This document shows, piece by piece, positions 36,626 to 46,218 of a stretch of DNA of 64,000 bases; position 1 is the stretch's first letter, and each line of letters starts with the position of its first letter. Under the pieces are notes generated by a model. That model did no database searches. It had not been told where the DNA came from and saw nothing but the letters and a program-made list of their open reading frames with translations. Origin of the DNA: Vreelandella nigrificans (lineage in GTDB: Bacteria; Pseudomonadota; Gammaproteobacteria; Pseudomonadales; Halomonadaceae). A program made the translations under genes and the position numbers. The stretch covers positions 1-64,000 of the forward strand of contig NZ_NWUX01000011.1 in the NCBI RefSeq assembly GCF_002374315.1, in the 5' to 3' direction.

Positions 36626-37318
36626 TCACTCCATCAACGCTGACAGTGAGCTAATTAACAAATCCGGCTGGCTCTGCTCTATTGGTTCGCCATGGTTATA
36701 ACCATAGGGCACCGCCACGGTGGTAAAACCTGCGGCTTTTCCCGCTGCTATATCGTGGCGGGAGTCACCCACCATCACGCTTGCTGAAGGCGCTATATCT
36801 AACTGACCTGCAGCGTGCAGCAACGGCAGCGGGCTGGGCTTCTTCTCAGCTAATGAGTCGCCACCTAGGCAAAGAGTGAACTGCGACAGTAGCTCGAAGT
36901 GGCTTAAAATCGGGGCAATAAAGCGTTCCGGCTTATTGGTGATTAATACCAGTATGTATCCCGCCGCATGCAAGGCATTAAGCGTCTTCCGCACCCCAGG
37001 ATAAAGCTGAGTAAGTGCATTGGGCGCCGCGTCATAGTGGCGCATAAAAGCATCATAGGCTCTAGCCTGTAAAACTTGATCCGGCACCTGCTCCAGCGCC
37101 CAGTTAAGCGCTCTTTCTACCAGCACTGGTGCGCCATTACCCACCCAATCGCGCACATTAGCTTCACTGGGCGCAGAGAGTCCCACTTCCCTCAGGGCTT
37201 TTTGCACGGCTACCGTCAAATCCGGCACAGAATCAATTAAGGTGCCATCTAAATCAAACGCAACTAACCGCTTTCCCTGCAAAATGGTATGCACGCTGCT
37301 GCTCTCCCGTTTGGCCAT
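36626..37318 (-). CDS. gph: Phosphoglycolate phosphatase
   Basis: A 230-residue HAD-superfamily enzyme. LVAFDLDGTLIDSVPDL holds the nucleophile Asp near residue 21. VLITNKPE lies near 120 and MVGDSRHDIAAGKAAG near 175-190. It dephosphorylates 2-phosphoglycolate, a product of DNA 3'-end repair. The combination with rpe nearby is familiar in gammaproteobacteria. It is convergent with the metal-binding protein gene, the stop codons being about 10 bases apart. Related HAD enzymes have overlapping substrates, so the exact substrate is less certain than the family. Confidence 0.87.
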   Translation of the reverse strand: MAKRESSSVHTILQGKRLVAFDLDGTLIDSVPDLTVAVQKALREVGLSAPSEANVRDWVGNGAPVLVERALNWALEQVPDQVLQARAYDAFMRHYDAAPNALTQLYPGVRKTLNALHAAGYILVLITNKPERFIAPILSHFELLSQFTLCLGGDSLAEKKPSPLPLLHAAGQLDIAPSASVMVGDSRHDIAAGKAAGFTTVAVPYGYNHGEPIEQSQPDLLISSLSALME

Positions 37319-37460
37319 TGCGGCGCTTAATATCCAAGGTAATCACTATTACTTTTGCTATCTTACCTAGGGCATTTCATCCGGCAAACTAGAATCAGCG
37401 GACTAGCATCGACAAGCTAGAAAGCTCTATGCTGTGATTATCTTAAGCAAGGGGAGCGTT

Positions 37461-38759
37461 ATGGCTATACCACGAATTGTAATTGTGGGCGGCGGTGCGG
37501 GAGGGCTTGCACTTGCTACACGCCTTGGGCGCACGCTAGGCAAAAAAAAGCGTGCTGAAGTCGTATTACTAGACCGTAATGCTACTCACGTATGGAAGCC
37601 GTTGCTGCACGAACTTGCCACTGGAGTCCTTAATTCCAGCATGGATGAGGTGGACTATCGTGGTCACTCCTCAACCCATCACTATCGCTACCAACGCGGC
37701 TCACTGAACGGCCTGGACCGAGAACAGAAAGTCATTCATCTCGCTCCGATACTGACCGAGGATGGTGAGGAAGTTCTTCCTGCCAGGGAGCTGCACTACG
37801 ACTACCTGGTGCTGGCCCTTGGTAGCGTTTCAAACGATTTTGGCACCGAGGGCGTCGCTGAACACTGCCACTTTATCGACTCGCCCCAGCAGGCTAAGGC
37901 GTTCCAGCGCGATATGATTAACACTTTTTTGCGCTATACCGACCCCAAGCTACGCCAGCATACTCAATTAACTATTGGTATTGTCGGCGGTGGCGCCACT
38001 GGTGTAGAGCTTTCTGCAGAGCTGTTAGACGCCTCGCGCCTGCTTAACGCCTACGGTGTTACCGCCCTTGATCACCAAACTATCAGCGTCCATTTGATCG
38101 AAGCTGCCCCACGCTTACTGCCCGCCCTTTCTGAGCGAATTAGCCAAACCGTTCAGCAGGAGTTAGACAACATGGGGGTATCCGTACACGTAAACACCTC
38201 TATTCAGCAGGCCCAAAAGTACCAATTAGTGACGGGTGATGGGGAGATTATTAAAACCGACCTAAACGTATGGGCTGCGGGTATAAAGGCACCGCCCTTC
38301 CTGGCTGAACTTGGTTTAACAGCGAATAACAAGAACCAAATCAAGGTGACTCAAACGCTTCAGAGCGTGGATGATCCGCATATTTTCGCCATGGGTGATT
38401 GCGCCAGCTGCCCCCAGGGGGAAGAGAGCACTGTACCGCCCCGCGCCCAGGCGGCCCATCAACAGGCCAAATTGTTGGCTAAAAACCTGGTCAACATACT
38501 AAATAGTAAGCCGCTAATAGAGTTTACCTACCGCGACCACGGCTCACTGGTGTCGCTCGCTCGCTATGACGCAGTAGGTAACTTAATGCGTAGCTCCGCT
38601 TCCCGCGGGCTATTTTTAGAAGGCTGGCTGGCGCGCCAGTGCTACGCATCGCTTTATCGTATGCATCAGCTGTCTATTCATGGCGCGCCTAAAACGGGGC
38701 TGACATGGCTAGTCGATAAGCTAAACCGCTACCTAAAACCCCGCATGAAGCTGCACTAA
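37461..38759 (+). CDS. ndh: Type II NADH dehydrogenase-like flavoprotein
   Basis: About 432 residues. The FAD-binding IVIVGGGAGGLALATRLG is at the N-terminus and the NAD-binding IGIVGGGATGVELSAEL is in the middle. The late IFAMGDCASCP block binds FAD. The C-terminus is basic and amphipathic, as needed for peripheral binding to the inner membrane. It passes electrons from NADH to quinone without pumping protons. The ATG at 37461 has AAGGGGAG in front and starts directly at the fold; a GTG at 37434 would add nine residues. Confidence 0.92.
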   Translation: MAIPRIVIVGGGAGGLALATRLGRTLGKKKRAEVVLLDRNATHVWKPLLHELATGVLNSSMDEVDYRGHSSTHHYRYQRGSLNGLDREQKVIHLAPILTEDGEEVLPARELHYDYLVLALGSVSNDFGTEGVAEHCHFIDSPQQAKAFQRDMINTFLRYTDPKLRQHTQLTIGIVGGGATGVELSAELLDASRLLNAYGVTALDHQTISVHLIEAAPRLLPALSERISQTVQQELDNMGVSVHVNTSIQQAQKYQLVTGDGEIIKTDLNVWAAGIKAPPFLAELGLTANNKNQIKVTQTLQSVDDPHIFAMGDCASCPQGEESTVPPRAQAAHQQAKLLAKNLVNILNSKPLIEFTYRDHGSLVSLARYDAVGNLMRSSASRGLFLEGWLARQCYASLYRMHQLSIHGAPKTGLTWLVDKLNRYLKPRMKLH

Positions 38760-38777
38760 CAAGCTGCTTTGGCCTGT

Positions 38778-38820
38778 TGGTTTGAATTGCGGGTTTGAAT
38801 TGCTGGTATGAACTGCTGGT
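38778..38820. repeat. 13-bp tandem copies between ndh and rpe stop codons
   Basis: TGGTTTGAATTGC-type units start at 38778, 38791, 38804 and 38817. The last runs into the rpe stop codon. They fill most of the 61-base gap between the convergent genes. Confidence 0.65.
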
Positions 38821-39522
38821 TTAGCGCTTCACCTTGACCAGTTCGTTACGCAGTTGCTGAATAACGCTGTCGTAACCATGGGGGTCTTTGGATTGGTGGG
38901 CATTGAAAATCGCCGAGCCAGCGACAAAGGTGTCAGCCCCTGCAGCAGCGATATCAGCAATGTTGTCTACCTTTACACCGCCATCAATCTCTAACCGGAT
39001 CGGACGGCCAGAGGCATCAATGCGTGCCCGCGCTTCACGCAGTTTATCCAGCGTTCCAGGGATAAACGACTGGCCACCAAAGCCAGGGTTAACGCTCATC
39101 AGCAAGACCATATCGATCTTGTCCATAACGTAATCCAGGTACGCAAGCGGGGTTGCTGGGTTAAACACCAGCCCCGCTTTACAGCCACCATCGCGGATTA
39201 GCTGTAGCGAACGGTCAATATGCTCAGAAGCCTCTGGGTGAAAGGTAATATAATCCGCCCCTGCCTCAATAAAGTCGCTGATCATACGGTCAACCGGCTT
39301 CACCATCAGGTGCACATCAATAGGTGCAGTAACGCCGTGCTGGCGCAGCGCTTTACACACCATAGGGCCAATGGTCAGGTTGGGCACATAGTGGTTGTCC
39401 ATAACATCGAAGTGAACAATATCAGCACCGGCAGCCAACACATTATCGACCTCCTCACCAAGCCGCGCAAAATTAGCGGAGAGAATCGAAGGGGCTATCA
39501 GAAAGTCGTGCGCAGCGGACAT
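38821..39522 (-). CDS. rpe: Ribulose-phosphate 3-epimerase
   Basis: About 233 residues. A TIM-barrel enzyme of the pentose phosphate pathway. [17 protein letters not shown] starts the chain; [17 protein letters not shown] carries a metal-binding His and Asp. [14 protein letters not shown] and [12 protein letters not shown] complete the signature. The ATG at 39522 is chosen because AAGGA lies nearby and it matches the family N-terminus; an upstream ATG at 39558 would add twelve residues. Confidence 0.95.
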   Translation of the reverse strand: MSAAHDFLIAPSILSANFARLGEEVDNVLAAGADIVHFDVMDNHYVPNLTIGPMVCKALRQHGVTAPIDVHLMVKPVDRMISDFIEAGADYITFHPEASEHIDRSLQLIRDGGCKAGLVFNPATPLAYLDYVMDKIDMVLLMSVNPGFGGQSFIPGTLDKLREARARIDASGRPIRLEIDGGVKVDNIADIAAAGADTFVAGSAIFNAHQSKDPHGYDSVIQQLRNELVKVKR

Positions 39523-39579
39523 AATGCGTTCCTTGGTTAGCTGGGGTAGTAAGCGCATATCTTACCAGAGCCATCCACG

Positions 39580-39652
39580 AAGCCCCATCATCACTCGCCA
39601 AGCCCTATTATCATTTGCCAAGCCCTATCATCATTTGCCAAGCCCGTCATGC
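39580..39652. repeat. 20-bp tandem repeat upstream of rpe and the sulfate operon
   Basis: Three units of the type AAGCCCTATCATCATTTGCC start at 39580, 39600 and 39620, with a partial fourth at 39640. They lie between the divergent rpe and sulfate-binding protein genes. Confidence 0.75.
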
Positions 39653-39684
39653 TGTCCCCGCATAGGCGAACGTAGCAGCACACT

Positions 39685-39740
39685 TATATTCCCAAAAAGA
39701 ATATAAAACACAATTGTAATTCCACAATTACAGGTATAAC
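39685..39740 (+). promoter_or_regulatory. Putative regulated promoter of the sulfate transport operon
   Basis: Two palindromes lie in tandem: TATATTC/GAATATA (39685-39705, 7-base gap) and TGTAATT/AATTACA (39715-39732, 4-base gap). A -10-like TATAAC is at 39735-39740 and TTGTAA at 39714-39719 is a possible -35, though the spacing of 15 is short. Sulfur-uptake operons in this class are usually activated by CysB, so these are candidate sites. The link to CysB is inference. Confidence 0.4.
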
Positions 39741-39787
39741 CTTAGTGCCATTGCGATAAAGTCGCCCCAGAATTTAAGGAATCAGCC

Positions 39788-40825
39788 ATGTCTCTGCCAA
39801 CTTTTTCACGTACTCACTTCCGCCGTAGCCTGCTAACTATTGCCCTTGGCGCAGCGGTAGCGAGTGCTGCAGTATCCAGTACGGCGGCTGCCCAAGAGCG
39901 GGAGTTACTGAACTCCTCTTACGATATCGCCCGTGAACTCTTCAGCGCTATCAACCCTGAGTTTCAAGCTTGGTGGCAAGAAGAGCACGGCGAAGAGATT
40001 GGTATCAACCAGTCCCACGGTGGCTCTTCCGCACAGGCGCGCGCGATTCTGCAAGGCTTACGCGCTGACGTTGTGACCTTCAACCAGGTTACCGACGTTC
40101 AAGTACTTGCTGATGCCGGTTTAGTGGCTGAAGATTGGCAGGAGGCCTTTGAGAATAATGCCTCCCCTTATTACTCTACTACCGCGTTTTTGGTGCGCAA
40201 AGATAACCCCAAGGGCATCGAAAGCTGGGATGATTTGGTGAAGGAAGACGTTCGCATGGTCTTCCCTAACCCTAAAACCTCCGGTAACGGCCGCTATACC
40301 TACTTAGCTGCCTGGGGCTTTGCTGAGAACGAGTTCGACGGTGACGAAGAGCAAATCCAAGACTTTATGCGCACCTTCCTGCGCAATGTAGCAGTATTTG
40401 ATACTGGCGGCCGTGGTGCCACCACAAGCTTTATCGAGCGCGGCATTGGCGATGTACTGATCAGCTTTGAATCGGAAGTGAACAATATTCGCAGCGAGTA
40501 TGGCAGTGATGACTACGAAGTGATCGTGCCGCCGGTCAGCATTCTGGCCGAGTTCCCGGTGGCGGTGGTTGGCCCCAACGCTGAACGTAATGGCAATAGT
40601 GACCTGGCCCAGAGCTACCTTGAGTATCTCTACAGTGAAGAGGCCCAGCGTCTGTTGGCAGGATTTAACTACCGCGTGCACAACGAGACCGTGGTCGCAG
40701 AGTTTGCCGACCAGTTCCCAGAAACCGAGCTGTTTGAAGTGGAAGATGTGTTCGGTAGTTGGGAAGAAGCCATGGAGGCCCACTTTGCAGGTGGCGCCCT
40801 ACTTGATCAACTGCAGCGTCGTTAA
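39788..40825 (+). CDS. Sulfate/thiosulfate ABC transporter periplasmic binding protein
   Basis: A 345-residue protein with a signal peptide ending near AAAQ (about residue 36). The mature part starts [21 protein letters not shown], the usual opening of Sbp/CysP proteins (given here as two overlapping blocks, [12 protein letters not shown] and LFSAINPEF). [18 protein letters not shown] binds the anion, and [18 protein letters not shown] is the second signature. It captures sulfate or thiosulfate and hands it to the CysTWA transporter encoded next. AAGGAA lies before the ATG. The choice between Sbp (sulfate) and CysP (thiosulfate) cannot be made from sequence alone. Confidence 0.92.
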   Translation: MSLPTFSRTHFRRSLLTIALGAAVASAAVSSTAAAQERELLNSSYDIARELFSAINPEFQAWWQEEHGEEIGINQSHGGSSAQARAILQGLRADVVTFNQVTDVQVLADAGLVAEDWQEAFENNASPYYSTTAFLVRKDNPKGIESWDDLVKEDVRMVFPNPKTSGNGRYTYLAAWGFAENEFDGDEEQIQDFMRTFLRNVAVFDTGGRGATTSFIERGIGDVLISFESEVNNIRSEYGSDDYEVIVPPVSILAEFPVAVVGPNAERNGNSDLAQSYLEYLYSEEAQRLLAGFNYRVHNETVVAEFADQFPETELFEVEDVFGSWEEAMEAHFAGGALLDQLQRR

Positions 40826-40834
40826 CGGAACATC

Positions 40835-41689
40835 ATGCGCCAATTAGCATTATGGCGGCCCGGCAGCACTCGCGTGCTGCCGGGCTTTGGCCTTTCAATG
40901 GGTATCAGCGTGCTGTTCATCTCGCTGGTACTATTACTGCCAATTACCGGCCTGTTTGGCCAGTTGGCTGGGCTTAGCCTTGCCGAGTACTGGGCCATTA
41001 TTACCGAAGGCCGTGTTGTGGCCAGTTACATGGTTACTATCGGCGCTGCGGCAGTTGCCGCCCTGGTCAATGGGGTATTCGGCTTACTGCTAGCCTGGGT
41101 GTTGGTACGCTATGAGTTTCCAGGCAAGCGTCTGCTGGATGCCTTAATGGATTTGCCCTTCGCGCTGCCTACTGCAGTTGCAGGTATTACGCTTGCCACG
41201 CTTTATGCGAGCAACGGTTGGATGGGCAGTATACTGGAACCCCTAGGCTTTCAAGTAGCCTATACCTGGGTAGGTATTGCACTGGCCATGGCGTTTACCA
41301 GCATTCCCTTTGTAGTGCGTACGGTACAGCCAGTACTCGAAGATTTACCTGCCGAGGTAGATGAAGCGGCAATGTCGCTTGGGGCAACGGATGGTGTAGC
41401 GTTTCGCCGGGTCATCATGCCGCACCTGTGGCCTGCGCTAGTCACCGGTACCGGGCTTGCCTTTGTACGCTCGCTGGGCGAGTTCGGGGCGATTATTTTT
41501 ATCGCTGGCAATATGCCCTACGAGACTGAAATTACTGCATTGATGATTTTCGTCAAACTGCAGGAGTACGACTACGCAGCAGCCTCGGCCATTGCATCCG
41601 TGGTGCTATTTGTGTCGCTTGCTCTGCTGTTGGCAATCAATATTTGGCAAGGCCGATTTGTGCGCCGCTTGCACGGAGGTAAGGGGTAA
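40835..41689 (+). CDS. cysT: Sulfate ABC transporter permease CysT
   Basis: A 284-residue inner-membrane protein with about six helices. The coupling loop reads EVDEAAMSLGATDGVAFRRV (about 174-193), the EAA motif that contacts the ATPase. LPFALPTAVAGITLATLYA is a family hallmark. It pairs with CysW to form the channel. It starts 9 bases after the binding protein stop and ends overlapping the CysW start (TAATG), so the operon is tightly coupled. Confidence 0.94.
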   Translation: MRQLALWRPGSTRVLPGFGLSMGISVLFISLVLLLPITGLFGQLAGLSLAEYWAIITEGRVVASYMVTIGAAAVAALVNGVFGLLLAWVLVRYEFPGKRLLDALMDLPFALPTAVAGITLATLYASNGWMGSILEPLGFQVAYTWVGIALAMAFTSIPFVVRTVQPVLEDLPAEVDEAAMSLGATDGVAFRRVIMPHLWPALVTGTGLAFVRSLGEFGAIIFIAGNMPYETEITALMIFVKLQEYDYAAASAIASVVLFVSLALLLAINIWQGRFVRRLHGGKG

Positions 41690-42516
41690 TGCGTAGAATT
41701 GGTGACGCGCCCTCGGTGCGGCGTTTATTGATTGGCGCTGCGCTTTTGCTATCAGCGCTATTTTTGCTGCTACCACTAGTCGCTATTTTCGCTCAGGCGT
41801 TTTCCCAGGGCATGGCAGTATTTTGGGCTAATGTGAGCAATACGTTTACCTTACATGCGATCGGCCTCACCCTCATTATTGCCCTGCTGACGATCCCCAT
41901 TTGTTTGGTATTTGGCGTTGCGCTGGCATGGCTGGTTACCCGTTTTAGCTTCCCTGGGCGGCGTATTCTACAAACGCTGATTGATATTCCGTTTGCCGTT
42001 TCACCCGTGGTAGCAGGGCTTATCTACCTACTGCTCTATGGTCGTAATGGCTGGATTGGCGGCTGGCTAGATACTCATGATATCCAGCTAATGTTCGCCT
42101 GGCCCGGCATTTTAATGGTGACGATTTTTGTTACCTGCCCGTTTGTGGCGCGGGAACTGATTCCGTTAATGCAGGCCCAAGGCTCCCGTGAAGAAGAAGC
42201 GGCTGTGACGCTGGGTGCTTCCGGCTGGACTATCTTTCGCAGGATCACCCTTCCCAACATCCGTTGGGCTTTGCTGTACGGCATTATCCTTACCAATGCC
42301 CGGGCAGTGGGTGAATTTGGTGCGGTATCGGTGGTCTCAGGTGCTATTCGCGGGCGAACCAATACGTTACCGCTGCATTTAGAGCAGCTCTACCAGGACT
42401 ATAACGCCGTGGGCGCCTTTGCCAGCGCTTCACTACTGGCCCTAATTGCTCTGTTAACCCTTGCGGCCAAGGCAGGCCTGGAATGGCGCGCGTCGCGTCG
42501 GGAGGCTTTGTTATGA
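41689..42516 (+). CDS. cysW: Sulfate ABC transporter permease CysW
   Basis: A 275-residue inner-membrane protein with about six helices. Its EAA motif reads SREEEAAVTLGASGWTIFRR (about 165-184). IDIPFAVSPVVAGLIYLLL matches CysW proteins, and ARAVGEFGAVSVVSGAIRG is a late conserved block. The last codons overlap the start of cysA by four bases (ATGA). Confidence 0.94.
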   Translation: MRRIGDAPSVRRLLIGAALLLSALFLLLPLVAIFAQAFSQGMAVFWANVSNTFTLHAIGLTLIIALLTIPICLVFGVALAWLVTRFSFPGRRILQTLIDIPFAVSPVVAGLIYLLLYGRNGWIGGWLDTHDIQLMFAWPGILMVTIFVTCPFVARELIPLMQAQGSREEEAAVTLGASGWTIFRRITLPNIRWALLYGIILTNARAVGEFGAVSVVSGAIRGRTNTLPLHLEQLYQDYNAVGAFASASLLALIALLTLAAKAGLEWRASRREALL

Positions 42517-43607
42517 GTATTCGTTTAGAGCGTATTGCCAAGCACTTCGGTAATACCCAGGCGCTTGAACCAATCAATCTAGATATCCAGGAAGGCGAAC
42601 TTGTCGGTTTGCTAGGCCCTTCTGGCTCAGGCAAAACCACCCTGCTGCGCATTATTGCGGGGCTTGAGAGCGCTGATCGCTCGCCTACGCCGGGTAAAAT
42701 TATCTTTGGCGACCGTGACGTGACCAATGTTCACGTGCGCGACCGTCGTATTGGCTTTGTTTTCCAGCACTACGCGCTGTTTCGTCATATGAGCGTGTAC
42801 GATAACGTCGCGTTTGGCCTCACCGTTATGGCTAAAAAACATCGCCCTTCAAGCGGCGAGATTCGTGCACGAGTATTTAGGCTACTGGAAATGGTGCAGC
42901 TGCAGCACTTAGCAAACCGTTTGCCAGCCCAGCTCTCTGGCGGCCAGCAGCAGCGTGTATCGCTTGCCCGCGCCCTGGCCGTTAAGCCTGATGTACTGCT
43001 ACTTGATGAGCCATTTGGCGCACTTGATGCCAAAGTGCGCCAGGACCTGCGCCGCTGGTTGCGCCGACTACATGAAGAACTGAACTTCACTAGCGTGTTT
43101 GTCACCCACGACCAAGAAGAGGCGTTGGAGCTATCCGACCGTGTCGTGGTGATGAGCAATGGTCGTATTGAGCAGATCGACACACCCGACAAGCTCTACC
43201 GCTCGCCGAAAAACCGCTTTGTGTTTGAGTTTTTAGGCGATGTGAATCATCTGGAGGGGCGTGTTCAAAACGGCGTACTCACCTGCGGTGATGCCCACTT
43301 GAACGTTGAGCTACCCGACGGCGATGAAGAGCTGCTGCTACGACCTCACGAAGTCCGCCTAACCGAGCAACCCAGCGCTGAAAGCCACTTACCAGTCACC
43401 ATTACCGCTATTTCACCGGTGGGTGCGGAGGTACGCGTTGAGCTGGAAGCCGACTGGCTGGCGAAACCATGGCTAGCAACCGTGCGCCATGCGGATTTTG
43501 AGCGCTTAGAGATGCGCCGTGGCCAGCGCTTGTTTGCCCACCCACGCCAGTGGCATCGGTTTAAAGACACGTCTCCTCAGCCGTCTGAACAAACACACGT
43601 CGCTTAA
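42513..43607 (+). CDS. cysA: Sulfate/thiosulfate ABC transporter ATPase CysA
   Basis: About 364 residues. Walker A is GPSGSGKTTLLR near 37-48, the signature is LSGGQQQRVSLARALA near 137-152, and Walker B is VLLLDEPFGALD near 157-168. The switch His lies in VFVTHDQEEALE. A C-terminal regulatory domain follows from about 240. It powers sulfate uptake through CysTW. The ATG at 42513 is chosen because GGGAGG precedes it and it overlaps the cysW stop; an in-frame ATG at 42483 would add ten residues. Confidence 0.95.
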   Translation: MSIRLERIAKHFGNTQALEPINLDIQEGELVGLLGPSGSGKTTLLRIIAGLESADRSPTPGKIIFGDRDVTNVHVRDRRIGFVFQHYALFRHMSVYDNVAFGLTVMAKKHRPSSGEIRARVFRLLEMVQLQHLANRLPAQLSGGQQQRVSLARALAVKPDVLLLDEPFGALDAKVRQDLRRWLRRLHEELNFTSVFVTHDQEEALELSDRVVVMSNGRIEQIDTPDKLYRSPKNRFVFEFLGDVNHLEGRVQNGVLTCGDAHLNVELPDGDEELLLRPHEVRLTEQPSAESHLPVTITAISPVGAEVRVELEADWLAKPWLATVRHADFERLEMRRGQRLFAHPRQWHRFKDTSPQPSEQTHVA

Positions 43608-43615
43608 TATCTTTT

Positions 43616-43672
43616 CAGTAGAAACGTAGCGGCTCGGTAGAACATAGCGACTCAGTAGAAACATAGCTGCCT
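43616..43672. repeat. 18-20 bp triple tandem repeat after cysA
   Basis: Units of the type CAGTAGAAACATAGCGACT begin at 43616, 43635 and 43653. They begin 9 bases after the cysA stop codon and end about 40 bases before the convergent AlkB-like gene's stop. Confidence 0.65.
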
Positions 43673-43713
43673 CCTAGTGGGGCGGCTAAGCCTTGATATT
43701 GATTTTGGTTGAC

Positions 43714-44331
43714 TCACATACGCATTTGCCTAAAGGTCAGGCTAACCCTAGGCCCTACGTTTTTCTTGGTTTTAGGAAGACTGTGTAACCAATTTTTCTG
43801 AGTCGTGCTTTTCATGATTAACAAACTACCGTGAGCTAGATTCAGCGATACACGTTCACCGGACTTTTTATGTTTAAACGAAAATCTTCTTTCGCCACCT
43901 AAGGTCAACGCCCCAATAGCCCCATTGTCAATCAACTCCTTCTCGCCATCACTGTGCCAACTCATGCCCTCGTCGCCTGAGCTATAAAAATTACACAGGC
44001 ACGAGTTGAATAACTCTCCGCTGCTATGCTCTACCCGCTGTTTAATCTCCTGCAAGAAATCAGGCCATATTAAAGCCACTTTTGTATGACCGGAATACTT
44101 ATAGGGAACAGGCTTATCCGCATACCATGCCACCTTTCTTTTGGTGATAATTTCTTTCCCATAAATAAAAGCGCGATCACTCTCCCAGTTTAAGCTATCT
44201 ATACATTGGGCCAGATACAGATCAGCCGTAACAGTGTCTAGAATGTTGCCGCAATAATAGACCTCACCCTCTTGTGGAAGTAGATTAATCAATTTTAAAT
44301 CTTTATTTTCAAAAAGATCATTATGCATCAT
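43714..44331 (-). CDS. AlkB-like 2-oxoglutarate and iron-dependent dioxygenase
   Basis: A 205-residue protein of the AlkB family. The iron ligands are H126 and D128 (MSWHSDGE) and H183 (NWLHSLPK). R195 in GPRVSLTFR would bind 2-oxoglutarate. CNFYSSGDEGMSWH and SLNLAHGSLLIM are family blocks. Members repair methylated bases by oxidative demethylation. The short form without other domains resembles ALKBH2/3-type bacterial proteins. The gene is AT-richer than its neighbours and stands alone between a repeat and the divergent EamA gene, so it may have been gained by transfer. Substrate (DNA or RNA) is not predictable. Confidence 0.9.
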   Translation of the reverse strand: MMHNDLFENKDLKLINLLPQEGEVYYCGNILDTVTADLYLAQCIDSLNWESDRAFIYGKEIITKRKVAWYADKPVPYKYSGHTKVALIWPDFLQEIKQRVEHSSGELFNSCLCNFYSSGDEGMSWHSDGEKELIDNGAIGALTLGGERRFSFKHKKSGERVSLNLAHGSLLIMKSTTQKNWLHSLPKTKKNVGPRVSLTFRQMRM

Positions 44332-44595
44332 GCGTTAGCACCCTTTTTGCCCCTTGCACCCTGTCCTCAATGCCTCTTTGAACCCGATTCTCGCAAGGAG
44401 ATCAGCGGCAATACAATCTTAGCGTATCAAATCTACAAACTTAAAACCCAAAACGACAAGTGAGCAAGAAACGGGTTTTTTCGACCGTGTCAGCAGGTAA
44501 TACTCACTGTCATTGAGCATCAGCAAGAAAAGCAGTTAAACGCAGCCAATTACCTGGCTATTACGAATGGTTGCCCCAGAAGGAGAGGCACGGCA

Positions 44596-45495
44596 ATGAG
44601 AACAATAGACTATATGCGACTACTCTCTTTAGCCGCTATCTGGGGAGCAAGCTTTCTTTTTATGCGGATTACGTCACCGGAAATCGGAGCAGTTAACACA
44701 GCATTTTTTAGAGTTTTTTTTGGTCTCACCGGGCTGACTATACTTATCTTTTCTATACAAAAAAGCCTAGAGTTCAGGGGGAAATTAGGTAAGATTTTAA
44801 TTCTTGGCACTATTAACTCAGGCATTCCATTTCTTATGTACGGAATAGCCGCCACACTGTTACCTTCTGGCTACTCCGCCATTTTAAATGCCACAACGCC
44901 TTTAATGGGTGCCATGATTGGCTTTTTTGTCTTTAGTGAGACTTTATCCATTAGAAAATGGCTAGGTATAATGCTCGGTATTATTGGCATTGCCGTCATT
45001 ACTACTGTGGGTGACTCAAATGTAGCAGGCAATATATTCATTGGCGTTATCGCCTGCATGGTAGCCACTATTGGCTATGGTTTTGCCAGTTTTTTAACAA
45101 GGCGCTGGATAACTCAGCAGGGAGGGCTAGATTCAACGCTGGTTGCATTTGGCAGTCAATTAGGCGCGACTATATTTCTGACACCCTTCTTAGTGTGGAC
45201 GATTGCAACCGGCCCCAACATCGACTGGTTCCAAGGTGACATTTGGCTTAGCCTGCTGGCACTTGGTTTTGTATGCACCTCTCTGGCTTATCTCCTTTAT
45301 TTTAGATTAATCGCAGACATCGGTCCGTTACGCTCTCTGACCGTTACTTTTCTCGTGCCCCCTTTCGCTGTGTTATGGGGTTTTTTAGTGCTCGACGAAA
45401 CGATTTCCAGCGGCTTTTTGCTTGGGTCTCTCATCGTTTTACTTTCAGTTTGGTTAATTGTTAGCCCCGACTCCCAAACACAAAAAATAGCATAG
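44596..45495 (+). CDS. EamA/DMT-family metabolite exporter
   Basis: A 299-residue protein with ten hydrophobic helices arranged as two EamA repeats. The start LSLAAIWGASFLFMRI is typical, and SLAYLLYFRLIADIGPLRS lies near 235-253. It probably exports amino acids or other small metabolites. The ribosome site is AGAAGGAGAGG, slightly far from the ATG. Composition is AT-rich, like the divergent AlkB-like gene. No terminator was found after it. Confidence 0.88.
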   Translation: MRTIDYMRLLSLAAIWGASFLFMRITSPEIGAVNTAFFRVFFGLTGLTILIFSIQKSLEFRGKLGKILILGTINSGIPFLMYGIAATLLPSGYSAILNATTPLMGAMIGFFVFSETLSIRKWLGIMLGIIGIAVITTVGDSNVAGNIFIGVIACMVATIGYGFASFLTRRWITQQGGLDSTLVAFGSQLGATIFLTPFLVWTIATGPNIDWFQGDIWLSLLALGFVCTSLAYLLYFRLIADIGPLRSLTVTFLVPPFAVLWGFLVLDETISSGFLLGSLIVLLSVWLIVSPDSQTQKIA

Positions 45496-45578
45496 TGTAT
45501 TCAAGCATTGATGACGTTACATACCGTCAACGCAGCACTCGCGCTATACTGGCGTTTTAGAATAGCGGAGGAAAACCA

Positions 45579-46172
45579 ATGCGTCGGCGTCATTTTTTAC
45601 GCTTTTCTGGCGCGCTGCTAGCCAGCGTTATGTTGGTTGGTTGTGCAAGCCCTCAGTATCTTCAGCTTAGCCCCCAGCGAAGCGCTAGCGTACCGCAAAC
45701 CGGCTCTGGGCAGCAGGTTACGGTCATTGTGGCAGACGCCAGAGACAGTGAAGTGATTGGCACTCGATCGGGTGGTAATATGTCGACCGCTCAAATTACC
45801 GTAAATAGCCATGAGCTCATTCCGCGCTTGCAGGCAGAAACCGAGCGAGCCGTTCGCGACATGGGCTTTAACCCAACTCGTGAAGCCGCTCAGGGGCGTC
45901 CTTCCTTGAAGCTTGAGTTGGCCAGCCTCCATTATGGTCGTGGAGATAGTGGACAACCGCTGGTAGATGAAGCACGCATTGAAGGGGTGTTCCGGGCAAT
46001 TGCCCAGAACAAAGGCTCTACCTATACGGGAACTTACACCTCACGGCGTACCCAAGGCTATGCGATCAAGCCCGGCGAAGACGCCAACACCCGCATGCTG
46101 AACGACCTGTTAAGCGATGGGCTCAACCGTGCATTCAGTGATCCAGAACTTGGCCGCCTACTCGCCCGCTAG
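45579..46172 (+). CDS. YajG-family lipoprotein
   Basis: A 197-residue predicted lipoprotein: the signal segment ends in MLVGCASPQ, giving a lipidated Cys near residue 22. The rest matches the YajG pattern: YLQLSPQRS near the start, then a VADARDSEVIGTR block near 51-63 and a late NDLLSDGLNRAFSDPELGR. YajG is an uncharacterised envelope lipoprotein of gammaproteobacteria. The stop codon lies inside a 12-base tandem duplication (46167-46190) that also copies the stop. Confidence 0.83.
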   Translation: MRRRHFLRFSGALLASVMLVGCASPQYLQLSPQRSASVPQTGSGQQVTVIVADARDSEVIGTRSGGNMSTAQITVNSHELIPRLQAETERAVRDMGFNPTREAAQGRPSLKLELASLHYGRGDSGQPLVDEARIEGVFRAIAQNKGSTYTGTYTSRRTQGYAIKPGEDANTRMLNDLLSDGLNRAFSDPELGRLLAR

Positions 46173-46218
46173 AAGAGTCGCTAGAAGAGTATAAGCTGCT
46201 ATATCAGGCGTGGCTCTC

